From Haberlea rhodopensis (lineage: Eukaryota; Streptophyta; Magnoliopsida; Lamiales; Gesneriaceae): DNA of 64,000 nucleotides. Position numbers and translations under genes: made by a program. The stretch is from NCBI GenBank assembly GCA_907163345.1, contig CAJQUN010000003.1, forward strand, positions 4,458,108-4,522,107. The letters run 5' to 3'. Below, one piece after another: positions 53,960 to 64,000 of the stretch; within the stretch, counting starts at the first letter, position 1, and each line of letters begins with the position of its first letter. The notes beneath the pieces were generated by a model that made no database searches, was not told where the DNA came from, and was given only the letters and a program-made list of their open reading frames with translations.

Positions 53960-55174
53960 GTCTATGTTAAACAAATATCTTTATATATACAATAATTCTA
54001 GGAGCTATCTCATACTTTGGACGTCTGATACCACTCGGGTTCGAAGGCCTCAACAAAGTCTTATTTCCATATAAACATTTTGCAAGAGAACCTTACAAAG
54101 TTCATAATGTAAAGTTGCGTATCATTGCTCTTGTCCCGTAAATTGTCATAATTTGGTTTTACACCAAAATGTCGGATTTTTCAGATCCGGTCCTTGTTTT
54201 TCGGAGTACTAACATGATGACAGATACATCAATAATGTCCCGGGTCTCATAAGAATATATGCAAAATGATTGAAAGTGATAAAAAAAAATAATTTATTGG
54301 GCTAATACCAAAATCAGATGATTTATGGACCGTAAACTAAACTAGGTAAAGTATAGAACGAACTCCATAATTTTTCTTATCATAACGCTTCATGTATTAT
54401 TATTAATTAATTTATACTAGTGTTTCATAAACATGTGTTGCGTGTTTATACAGTATTATTCGTGTAACTAAATATATATATTTGAATATTATTTAAAAAA
54501 AACCAGGAAAATAACGTTTTATGGAGCACGGAGTTACTTAAATAACAGTTTTCAGTATAGAAACATTTACCATGTCAAGGATAAGAACAAAGTAGTGAAA
54601 TGGCCTTGTTGTACCTCCCAAACCTACAGAGGTTCCCTTTCTTTTGATGAAGAAAATCATTGAATATCAAGGCCGATATACCATATTCACAAGAAAGTTC
54701 TTCAAGAGTGGGAGTAATAAAGACGTGAAAATCCACCCGGAAATTTTGTAGCTTAGTGTCTAAACGTTAAGGATGCCCCACGTAGAACATGGCTAACGAA
54801 GAGGTCCCTCTTGGATCCGGGTGTATGAGCTAGAGCAAGTTTGATAGGGTCGGAAAGTCAATCTTTCCAGTCTTGGTTACTCTGGTGAAGAGCATAAAGC
54901 CTTGAGATATGAAGGAATGTAATTCGCTTCCCTTAATTACGAGAAAACTTTAGCTTGTCTTCTTACGAAAGTTCCTTGTTTTAAATAGATTTTTATGTTT
55001 TGTAGTATTTAATCAAATTTATTCTATTAATTTTGTGTTTTTTTGTTGTTTAAGGTGATATAATTTTTTTGATTCAAGGATGTTTTTAGTTTTTAATAAC
55101 ATACCCGATGCTTATTTGATGTTTTGTTTATATATTTTTCTTATGGACGAGAGAATTTTGGAAAAATATCTACT
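53960..55174. other. Unassigned DNA with a possible LTR/primer-site remnant
   Basis: At 54028-54045 the minus strand reads GAGTGGTATCAGACGTCC, resembling an initiator-Met primer-binding site; no LTR pair was found. 54600-54990 has mixed composition without a gene. Confidence 0.35.
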
Positions 55175-55182
55175 ATCAAGGT

Positions 55183-55737
55183 TAGGGATGGCAACGGGGC
55201 GGGTTTGGCCAATCCCAGGACTCGCCCCGCCACACATAAAACCCGGACCCGCCCTGCCCCGCTTAGACCCGCGAACCCGGCGGGTTATACCCGCCCCGCC
55301 CCGGTTACATTTTTTTTATTTTTATTTTTAAAAAATATTTAGCTAGAAATCAATTTTGAAACACAAAAGTTGAGTTTTGTGATTAAATTTTATGTTCTCT
55401 CTAGTAAATATTTATAGTAATCATTGTAAAACTATCTTTAAGCTACTAAATATTTATTAATTTGCTCTCATTTTCTTCAAAATGTTCAACTTCTTTCACA
55501 TGAACACATGAATTTTGATATAAAATTTAATAATATAACTTTATTGTTCAATCAAAGAAGTAAAATGTATATTCAATAAATTAAAAATGTATAGCGGGGC
55601 GGGTCCGGATCGGGTTCGGCCAATCCCAGGACCCGCCCCGCCCCGCTTCCAAACCCGGTTGGGGCGGGTCCAGACCCGCCCTGGCGGGTCGGGTTCAATG
55701 CGGATCCGGGTCTGGACCCGTCCTATTGCCATCCCTA
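55183..55737. mobile_element. hAT-type MITE (555 bp), GC-rich ends
   Basis: It has perfect 8-bp target duplications ATCAAGGT (55175-55182 and 55738-55745) and inverted termini TAGGGATGGCAA / TTGCCATCCCTA. Subterminal ~100 bp on each side are strikingly GC-rich (GGCGGGTCCGG, CCCGCCCCGCC), around an AT-rich core. It lies about 500 bp upstream of the PHD gene. Confidence 0.9.
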
Positions 55738-56258
55738 ATCAAGGTCTCAAACAAGTCTAACTATTTAATAAATATATAAAAAAATATAACTCCAAAGGGC
55801 CAAATTGCTATTCCCAAGCTAACGGTGTTGACGCGGGCTTAAAAGTCGCGTCGTTTATACCGAACGAATCTGCGTTGTATACGTCTCAAAAGGAAACGCC
55901 GTTTTCTAACGCGACTCTTTCTATGTTTCTCTCAAGAAGGCGAAACAACCCGAAATACGTAACCAAAAACGGATCCACAAAAGCGAAACTGACCCTCCCA
56001 CTAAATTTAAATAAAAAAGCAGACCCAAAAATTTACCCCCAAAATCGAAACAAACCCTAACCCTAGCCGCATCTCCAACCAGAAGCACACTCAAAACAGA
56101 CACGTGATAATCTTCCTCTCGAAACCCCCTTCTGTCAACCTGAATCTGCGGAAGACGAATCGAATTAGGTTAGTTTTGTTAAGGATCTGGGGAAATTTTT
56201 TAGGGTTAGGTTTGAGGAAAATGGATCTCTGCGGCGGCCGGAAGTGGTGGTGGGTGAG

Positions 56259-59200
56259 ATGACGGGTGGAGGCGGAGGCAGAGGCAGACGCAACTGGCGT
56301 AGAAAACAGATGGCCGGTGGTAGGGGCACCACCGAGACCAAGATTGATATTAATCATAATGAATGCCCTAATTCCATTTCTGAAATTACAGAAATGCCCC
56401 CGACTTTTCCAGATATTACGAAACTGCCCCCGACGTCTACAGTTGAGTTTGATTTCTACACTCAAGCTCGTAAAGCACTATCCTTTCGCCATCCCTTCTC
56501 CTCAGGGGACTCGCAGACATCTATAGCTTCTCTTTCCGGTGCTAATGATTTACCCAATGGATTGAAACATTTGTTGAGTAGGCATTCCGATGGGCGTAAA
56601 AGGCACAAGAAGCCACATTCTGGCACGGAGAAAAAGTCCTCAACCCCTAGGCAGCCACGTGCTAGTATTCTATGGATTGAGACCAATGAATACTTTCGAG
56701 AATTGACTGTTGAGGATGTCGAAAGGCCTGAAGAGGACTCAGTTGGGTTTTCTGGCAATGAAAAGTGGTTTCTGATTCCTTGTTTGGATAATGATGACAG
56801 TGTTCGCAGACGATATGATGCGATTAATCGATTGCTTGTGAGGGTCTGTGAGAGTGATAACTTGGATATAGCAAATGAGATTGAATTGAATAGTAATGGG
56901 ATGGTTAAAGAGATGTTGGTGAAAGAAGAGAACCAGCCAGACTCCATGGATGTGGATGGTGATGAGGGAGAAATCAGAAATTTACAAATTAAAGAAGAAA
57001 ATAATGGACAGGAGAGAGAAAATGATGAGAAAAGAGTTTCTTCCTTTAGTGGTGTAGAATGGCTCTTAGGATCAAGGAGTAAAACTTATTTGACATCAGA
57101 GAGGCCTTCTAAGAAAAGGAAATTGCTAGGGAGAGATGCAGGATTGGAGAAGCTCCTTGTGGCACGTCCACTTGCAGGGTTAGATTCTGTCTGTCATTAT
57201 TGTAGTTATGGTGAGAATAGCGACCCCTTGAATTGCTTAATTAAATGCAGTTCTTGTGGGATGGTGGTACATCAGAGATGTTATGGAGTTCAAGAAGATG
57301 TCGATAGTTCTTGGCTGTGTTCATGGTGCAAATGTAAGGATACTGTGGGTTTGGCTTCAGAGAGGCCATGTTTGCTTTGTCCAAAACAAGGTGGTGCCCT
57401 GAAGCCTGTGCGCAAAGGAGGTTTTGGTAGTGAGGATGAGGGGCCTGAGGTGGAGTTTGCTCATTTGTTTTGCTGTCAGTGGATGCCTGAGGTCTATTTG
57501 GAGAACACTAGATCAATGGAACCGATTGTAAATTTGGATAAATTAAAGGATGTGAAAAGGAAGTCGGTTTGCAATTTGTGCAAGGTTAAGTGTGGTTCCT
57601 GTGTCTGGTGCAGTAAAGGTATGCTTTTACGGCTTTCTTATGTTAGATCTCTAGATTTTCTTGTTGGATGGCACGACAGAAGAATTTTGTGTGATTATGC
57701 TATGGGTGCTTGGTGCGTTCACATGTTGGACAATTGGACTGCTCCAGGTGTTATCATTTGATTCTTGTTTGATGTGATTAGTTCATGAATTTGATCTGAT
57801 AGAGAAAGCTCTGCCACGTTCCATACTAATATTTTGTACTGAGACGGCTTGAGAAGAATTAATGTAATAGAGATTGACATTTTTTTTCAAAATTTTATTT
57901 CTCATTTACTTCCTTTTACTTCTCCTACAAGTAATGCATGCTTTCTATTGGGACGAGTGGACAATCTTTACAATAAGTTTGAATACTTGTTGCTCAGCGA
58001 CACTGCAAATGACTTTCTATTGTTTGTGATAGTAGCTCTTAGATGCAAAAGGTTTGGCCATCTTGGATTCTCAGTTCGTTCTTTTCTAACCTATCTTAAA
58101 TTCAGGCAGCCAAAAACAGCTGGCCCACGGTTTTTGAATTTTTATTACTTAATCTTTTCATTAAGTGGTGGGTTGCAAATAAAATTTGCATCGCATCTTT
58201 CAAAAGTTTGTTGGCTGTTAAGGAAAATGCAATCAGATTATTTAAAAACTATAAATATATGGTACCTCCGTTTTAATAATGCTGAGGTAATTGTCCGTGT
58301 GTAGCTGTTTCAATTTAAAACTGGTTTCATGCTGAAGATCCCTACCCTCTTTCCCAATGTGAATGGGTGTAGTACCGCCATTTCTTTGTGTATTTGGCTG
58401 AATAAAAATCTTGGAATCACAAGTTACCAAAAGATGGCACTAACTGTATGGATTGTTTCTTTCTGGACATTGTTCATTTTTTTAAATTCTTTGGGAGTAT
58501 AAAAGATTATAGTAGCTTCTTCTGAGAAAAAGATTTACCTAATGGGAGAAAATGAAATATAGATGTTGGTGCATCACGTTCTTACTGAAAAGCTTTTCCA
58601 GCTTCAGTTAGTCCGTCTGTGTTTGAAGCTAGTGGGCTGGTAGGTGCAGTTTTTAATTAGTTTAGATTTGTTAGGTAAAATATCATAAAGATTATATCCG
58701 AATATTGATATTATGCTTAATTATTGAAGGTGTATAAGTAAAATCGAATTATAAGCCTCTTCTAATGGAATAATGAAGTAAATGAGTGATAAAGGTTATC
58801 TAGCTCTATGTGAAAGAGCTAGTTTAACTGTAATGTTGGATATCTTTTACGAGGCTGAGCATCATTTCCTTTGTGGTGTTCTTTAATTTATATTGATACA
58901 TTGACTACTTTATTGTGTCCATCTAAAATCTCTGGAACCTGGACCATGCTAGCTCATCGATTTGATCTAGAGCTTTAGGTATAATGAAGCATGTAACACT
59001 TAATTACTGTATGGATGCTATATTTTCTACGATTAGTTGCAGAAGTGGGGATATTATTTTTACATATCTGGGGTATAAGCCTTTATTTTTCATATTTATA
59101 GCATTTACCCAAATGTAGAGTATGGATTAGTTTGTGCGGATAAGTTTTTTTTTAAGTATTGTATCTAATTGTTATTATTAGTTGTGGATATATTTATTTT

Positions 59201-62200
59201 TTGTCTGTCTGCTTGTTACTGATTAAATTATGTATTTGGTGTTTGTTAGGAGCTTGTAGAACCTCGTTCCATCCAATCTGTGCAAGGGAGGCTGCACAGA
59301 GAATGGAGATATGGGGCAAACTTGGATGTGATGAGGTATCTACTATTCTTTTTTTTTTAATTATTATTTTTTGTTGCTTTAATGGTAAGATTGGATTATC
59401 TATTTTGTGATTATTGGTCCTACTGTTTTGTGGTTTTGTGGTTCTGTAGTTTTGGTATTGAATAAAGCTCATTTTCCATTGCCAAAGTTAACTCATTTAT
59501 AGACTCTCTTCATATTTGTACTTCCGTCTTTTCCTCTACATTTCTTCATGTCTTCTGGTTTTCCAATGTCTATTAGGTTGAATTGCGTGCGTATTGCTCT
59601 AAACATTCAGACGTTCAGCATGATAGTAGCAGTCAAAATGCTGAAGATGTTTCTTCTGCAGGTGATTCTGTTTCTCATGTTAGTAAGCAACGACTGATGG
59701 TCTCACCAGTAAATGAATCTCTCGAGTTAAAAATTATCCAAACAATTGGTGATAAATTTTCTGTTGACACTGAAACAGCTGACATGGATCTTAGTAAGCT
59801 GGATGATATTTTGATTGATAAAGAGGCTTTGTTAGATAATGGACCAAATTCTGTCCCCCATCTTGTCGATAAGGCGGCTGTAGATAGGAATGACACTGAA
59901 GATGTTGATGCACATGGTTCTCTCAAATTCACTTTGATACTGAAGAAGGTCTTGTAAAATAATCTTGGACAGTTAAGTGATTCTTTTTGTTATTTATTAA
60001 GTTAATCACATGTTTTATGCAGTTGATTGATATGCGGAAAGTCGATGCAAAAGATGTGGCCTTCGAGATTGGTGTTTCACCGAGTTCATTAAACTCAATT
60101 TTAACTGTAATGTTCTCAGTTTCCTTTTCTATTTTCTGTTTGGTGAATGTCTCGATTAAATTGAAAGCTGAATATCTTAATTTGAGTACTCATCTAACAA
60201 TGTCAGTAGAACATTTATCTTTCTGGGTGATATATATATTTTCATTCTGTTTGTTATTATTTGGTTTGCTTATTTTCATTGCCTGATCTTGTTTTTCTTT
60301 GAGCAGGATAATCACATGACTCCTGAATTACAAGGCAAAATAGTTATATGGTTAAAAGACCATGCTCATATTGGTAGCTTACAGAAAACTTTGAAAGTGA
60401 AGATTAAATCGGGAGTTACACCCAATACTGCGGGAGATGTAGCTGAAGGTGCTAGTTCTGTTTCCGTTGAGAAATCTGATATTGCTGATGCAGTTCCTGT
60501 TAAATCTGTTCCTCCCCGGAGAAGAACAAAAGGAAACATAAGGATGTTGGGAGATGAAAAATCAGGTCCCTCTAAGGAAAAAGTTGATTTAAATGCTGAG
60601 CGAGGTGTTGATACGTGTGTCCGTGGTGGAGAGGTTTTAAATGGTTCACCCGGGGAATTTTTAACTGGTGTGACCAAGGTATTTCTGATGGCCATTATGT
60701 GTTTGTTTCAACTTTGTTTAATAGTCTTGTTGCACTTATGCATGGCCTTATATTAGCAAAAGTATTATGTTTTGTTTGTTACATTTGTATTGTCACTTTT
60801 ATCTGTGGTTGCAAAGTGGAAGTGTCTCGTAAAAGAATTTAAGATTGTTGAGAAATAACCTATCTATTTAAGAATTCCATTTCTGGCATACTAGAGATCT
60901 AGTTTGACATTTTATCACCTTGTTGGTTTCCTTTTGCTTCTTCATGCCTCTGCTATTCCAAGTGGCCTTCTGATTGTATTAATTGAACTACTTAGTGAGT
61001 GTGTATTCCTTGTAGTGCTTTGGAAAATGTGATTCTTTTCAGTTGCCTCTGATTTGTGGTCAGATTCTGTCAAGGTTAATTCTGCATCCAAATGTAACGA
61101 AGGCTGTGATTGTGCTAATTTCAATAAATCTGTTCATATTTTTACTAGTTGTGTGATTTGGAACCTCTAGAAGTTTCATCATATGTTTTCTGTTATGTAG
61201 GTGGTGATCGATCCTGCGTTGCACCAAGATAATTCAGTGAGCGATCCCTTAAAAATTGAAGGTGTTCTACTTGATCCTGCGTATGGTGGTTGTTTTAGAA
61301 TATTAGGGTGGGCTAATAGTACACATTTAAATTTAAACCACCACCGTTGAGGGGGGTTCTATTGGCATATATTCTCATGAAACGTACTTTTTTGCTTCAT
61401 CTTGTATGTCAGTCTTTCTTATAAAGGTTACTGTATTGTGTTAGAAGTAGTAATAATACACATGGTTACAGTGGGTATAGTATGATTGATATTATTGATG
61501 AACCATGAAATAAGCTCAAATAAATGAACCCCAGCATTCTTGAATTATCTAGTATAGAATCCCCAACTCTGCCCAATCATGTTTTATGGCGACCTGGAGC
61601 TGAATATCAGGTCATTGCATACCTTTCATTTCCTTTATCAGTTTTTGACACCTTATTACACTTATCTAAGCAATAATTATATCCATGAGCAAATCAATAC
61701 CTTGGCGGTCGTACTATGTTATGAAGTCTTAATTCAGACAAAGAGAAGGATGTAAATCAATTACTATTCTGCTCTCTAAGCTCTTCACGAGGACTTTCAT
61801 TTTCTGTTGTATGTTAGGTACACCTGCTACTGCTCTCTGGACCAGGATAACAATTTATTCTTTGTTCCCCTGTTTAAAATGGACATTATGTTACAAATGT
61901 TGTTTAATTTTTCTTTATTCTGAAAATGGTTAATAAATTGTACCTACATGTTCTTGATTTGTCTATGTCTACAATGTGTGTAGGATTTTATTAAATGTTC
62001 GTAATTACTATTTTGCTGCTAAGAAGCTTTAAAGCTTATGTAGCTCTTTTTACCAAGGAGCCTTTAGATCAACTATCTTATCAGAATAAAACAGATACGC
62101 ATGGAAGTTCATTCACAACCTTTCCTGCTAGCTTTATGGTTTGTTTTGCAGCCATATGATCGAGTCTTTGAATTTCTCACACTAGATTTTATGCTATTTA

Positions 62201-64000
62201 CAACTGTTATTTTTGTGTTTCTTCTTTGCTGAAAGTGTTATATTATAATGTTCTCAGCGAGTTCTGTTTATTGAGGAACTCTCTCTCCCTCTCTCTCTCT
62301 CTCAAATATTGTACTTGCCTACTTACAAACCTTGATTGTTTGCTATGCAGATTATGTGTCGAGAGATTTATCCCAGTGTCACACTGGGGATGGTCTAGCT
62401 CAGGAGACTAAGAAATCTGAGCAGATGACTGCTCATTCACTCTTGCTGACGTAAGCCTTGAATGGAGCATTATGTAGTATTGTCTGATTAGGTGTAGCTG
62501 TTCCAGTGTCTTAGGTTTTTTCCCGTTTATTTTCAGTTCTTCAAGATTAATGTTAATAGTCATGGACAATCTATCTTTGTTCTGTAGAAATGGGGAATTT
62601 ATGGCCACTTCGTATGTGCATCCATTTATCTACAGCAAATTATCACAGACAAAGAATGGTGTACTTGAGAAAACACTCTCTTACGAGTCTTCAGGTAAGA
62701 TTTTGTCTGTTTCCTGTCTTTATCCGTGGGGTCATGTGGTTTCTTACTAAATTTGGCAGGTTTGACAGACCGAGAAGCTTCACAGTTCAAAGCATCTTCT
62801 AGTTCAGGCCTCTGTTGTAACAACCACAGCTTGCATGCAACTTCTGGTGGTGGGATATCTGAATGTGATGGAGAAAATCTTGACCAATTGGTAAAGGCGA
62901 GAAATCTTAGTATACTGAAATTGTCTCCTGAAGACGAGGTGGAAGGGGAACTTATTTATTATCAGCAAAGGCTCCTTACCAATGCTATTACAAAAAAGGC
63001 CTATGTGGTCTCTGCTCTGTTGTATTTGCTTGCACTACTTAGAGATTTGTGGCTTTTCTTGTTACATTTTGATTAAGGATCTAACTGAATTTATTTCCCT
63101 GCTGTTCTATCTGGCCAGATAATGTGATGATGAAGGTTGTTAGAAGTCTTCCACATGAGCTTGACGTCGTAGGAGATAAAAAATGGGAAGCTGTGTTAGT
63201 TTGCCAATATAATCATGAGCTTAGGGAAACAAAGAAGCAGGGCAGAAAGGAGCGTCGGCATAGGGAAGCTCAGGCTATATTGGCTGCTGCAACTGCTGCA
63301 GCAGCTGCTTCATCTAGAATATCATCATTTAGGAAAGATACACTCGAAGAATCAGCACACCAGGAGGTTATCCTTCTGCATAAATATTTGCTTGCAATTG
63401 TTGAATTTCTGTCTTTTAACGTTTGTTTGTATGTTCGTTCTCAGGAACTTCTGAAAATGAATACCTCTGATTTAAGGTCTGCGGTCTACTCTCAGTTGAA
63501 TCCTCGTGTGAAAGAGACTCTTTCTATGTCTGCTGTTGCAAGAACCTCGCAAGATACAGCATGTGATACTTTCCTTTTAGCTTCAGACATTTGTAAAGAA
63601 CTTCCCAGAACCTGTGATATATGTAGACGTTCTGAGACAATTTTGAACCCAATTTCAGTCTGTTCCAGATGCAAGGTTTTTTTTCCCATAGTTCTGTTTT
63701 TTTTTTTGTGAATTAGCATTCTTGATTAAAATTCGATTAGGATTATCTTTCTTATCATCTTTCTTTGGCTCATAGGTTACAGTTCACTTGGATTGCTATT
63801 GTAGCATCAGCGGCTCAACAGGGCCATGGCATTGTGAATTATGTGAAGAATTATTTTCTTCTCAAGGTCCTGGAGCTATGGCAACATATTTCTCGGGGAA
63901 GCCTTACTTGATCGCCGTATGTGTTTTGTGTGGTGGTACCGCAGGTGCTTTTAGAAAGTCAGTAGATGGTCAATGGATACACGCGTTTTGTGCTGAAGTA
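56259..64000 (+). CDS. PHD / extended-PHD finger protein (chromatin reader), 5' part of gene
   Basis: The start MTGGGGGRGRRNWRRK (56259) is chosen because plant relatives begin MTGG; an in-frame ATG 15 bp upstream is also possible. Exons read: 56259-57618, 59250-59335, 59577-59948, 60023-60106, 60307-60678, 61201-61261, 62351-62450, 62589-62694, 62760-~63010, ~63120-63366, 63445-63675, 63776-beyond 64000. Intron 1 is 1.6 kb. Domains: a basic N-terminus, PHD finger CHYCSYGENSDPLNCLIKC from about residue 311, then an extended PHD (CLLCPKQGGALKPV, FAHLFCCQWMPEV, CNLCKVKCGSCVWC, SFHPICAREAAQRM) crossing exon 1/2; a middle region with LKKLIDMRKVDAKDVAFEIG; an Ala-rich KKQGRKERRHREAQAILAA segment; then a second PHD (CDICRRSETILNPISVC) and the start of a second extended PHD (CVLCGGTAGAF) at the window edge. 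This double PHD-ePHD layout matches Arabidopsis At1g77800-type nuclear proteins, which presumably read histone H3 marks. The exon 9/10 junction is unresolved. Confidence 0.88.
62274..62302. repeat. (CT)n microsatellite in a PHD-gene intron
   Basis: CTCTCTCCCTCTCTCTCTCTCTC in intron 6, 50 bp before the exon 7 acceptor; it may serve as part of the polypyrimidine environment. Confidence 0.85.

Noticed and set aside
54028..54045. Another Copia element on the minus strand, from the TGGTATCAGACGTCC block
   Set aside because: No flanking LTR pair, gag or polypurine tract could be found; noted only as a possible remnant.
57849..58304. 151-codon frame in PHD gene intron 1
   Set aside because: No domain, no splice evidence; it lies between well-supported exons of one gene.
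1..64000. CRISPR arrays, bacterial operons or organelle DNA
   Set aside because: All context is plant nuclear: introns, LTR elements and MITEs; no spacer-repeat arrays or prokaryotic gene layout.

Overview
The window is nuclear DNA of a flowering plant (eudicot). It has AT-rich spacers, nested LTR retrotransposons, MITEs, intron-containing genes with GT-AG junctions, and plant-type proteins. An extra open reading frame in the Copia elements resembles a family I recall from Lamiales genomes such as Gesneriaceae, so a Lamiales source is a weak inference. Only three or four host genes are visible. Roughly two thirds of the window is transposon-derived.

Layout. 1-1757 is the 3' part of an LTR that cuts into a decayed hAT transposon (1758-3694). 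3.7-7.9 kb holds tandem repeats and a decayed Mutator-like transposase (minus strand) carrying a tiny 352-bp TRIM. The Mutator gene is split by 31 kb of nested retrotransposons. An Athila-type Gypsy element (Gypsy-1, 7927-39261, target duplication ATACA) is interrupted by a SIRE-like Copia element (Copia-2, 12323-36633, duplication GAGTA). Copia-2 is in turn interrupted by a second complete Copia (Copia-1, 13481-23914, minus strand, duplication GGAGT) and by a gag-only Gypsy (Gypsy-2, 25082-31148, minus strand, duplication TTCCT). A TRIM sits exactly at the right end of Copia-2. The missing N-terminal codons of the Mutator gene reappear at 39267.

40-56 kb is a mixed gene/MITE zone. It holds a compact two-coding-exon twin CX9C protein gene (42299-42691, minus; probable mitoribosomal mS37), a broken partial duplicate of it (45829-46018), a secreted glycine-rich protein gene (46529-47275), two more TRIM relatives, two hAT MITEs with perfect 8-bp target duplications, a foldback/CACTA-like repeat, and a tRNA-type SINE. 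From 56259 to the right edge runs a large PHD/extended-PHD chromatin-reader gene with at least 12 exons, continuing beyond the window.

Most notable: (i) a family of 333-352 bp LTR elements (four copies) whose termini and primer-binding site imitate those of the large Copia; (ii) a Copia insertion with correct target duplications whose right terminus is a TRIM terminus; (iii) a ~830-codon extra ORF downstream of pol in the Copia family, preceded by a conserved G-box; (iv) a legible four-level insertion stratigraphy with in-window empty-site controls. Coordinates of exons and element ends were read by eye; divergence statements are approximate counts, not computed alignments.
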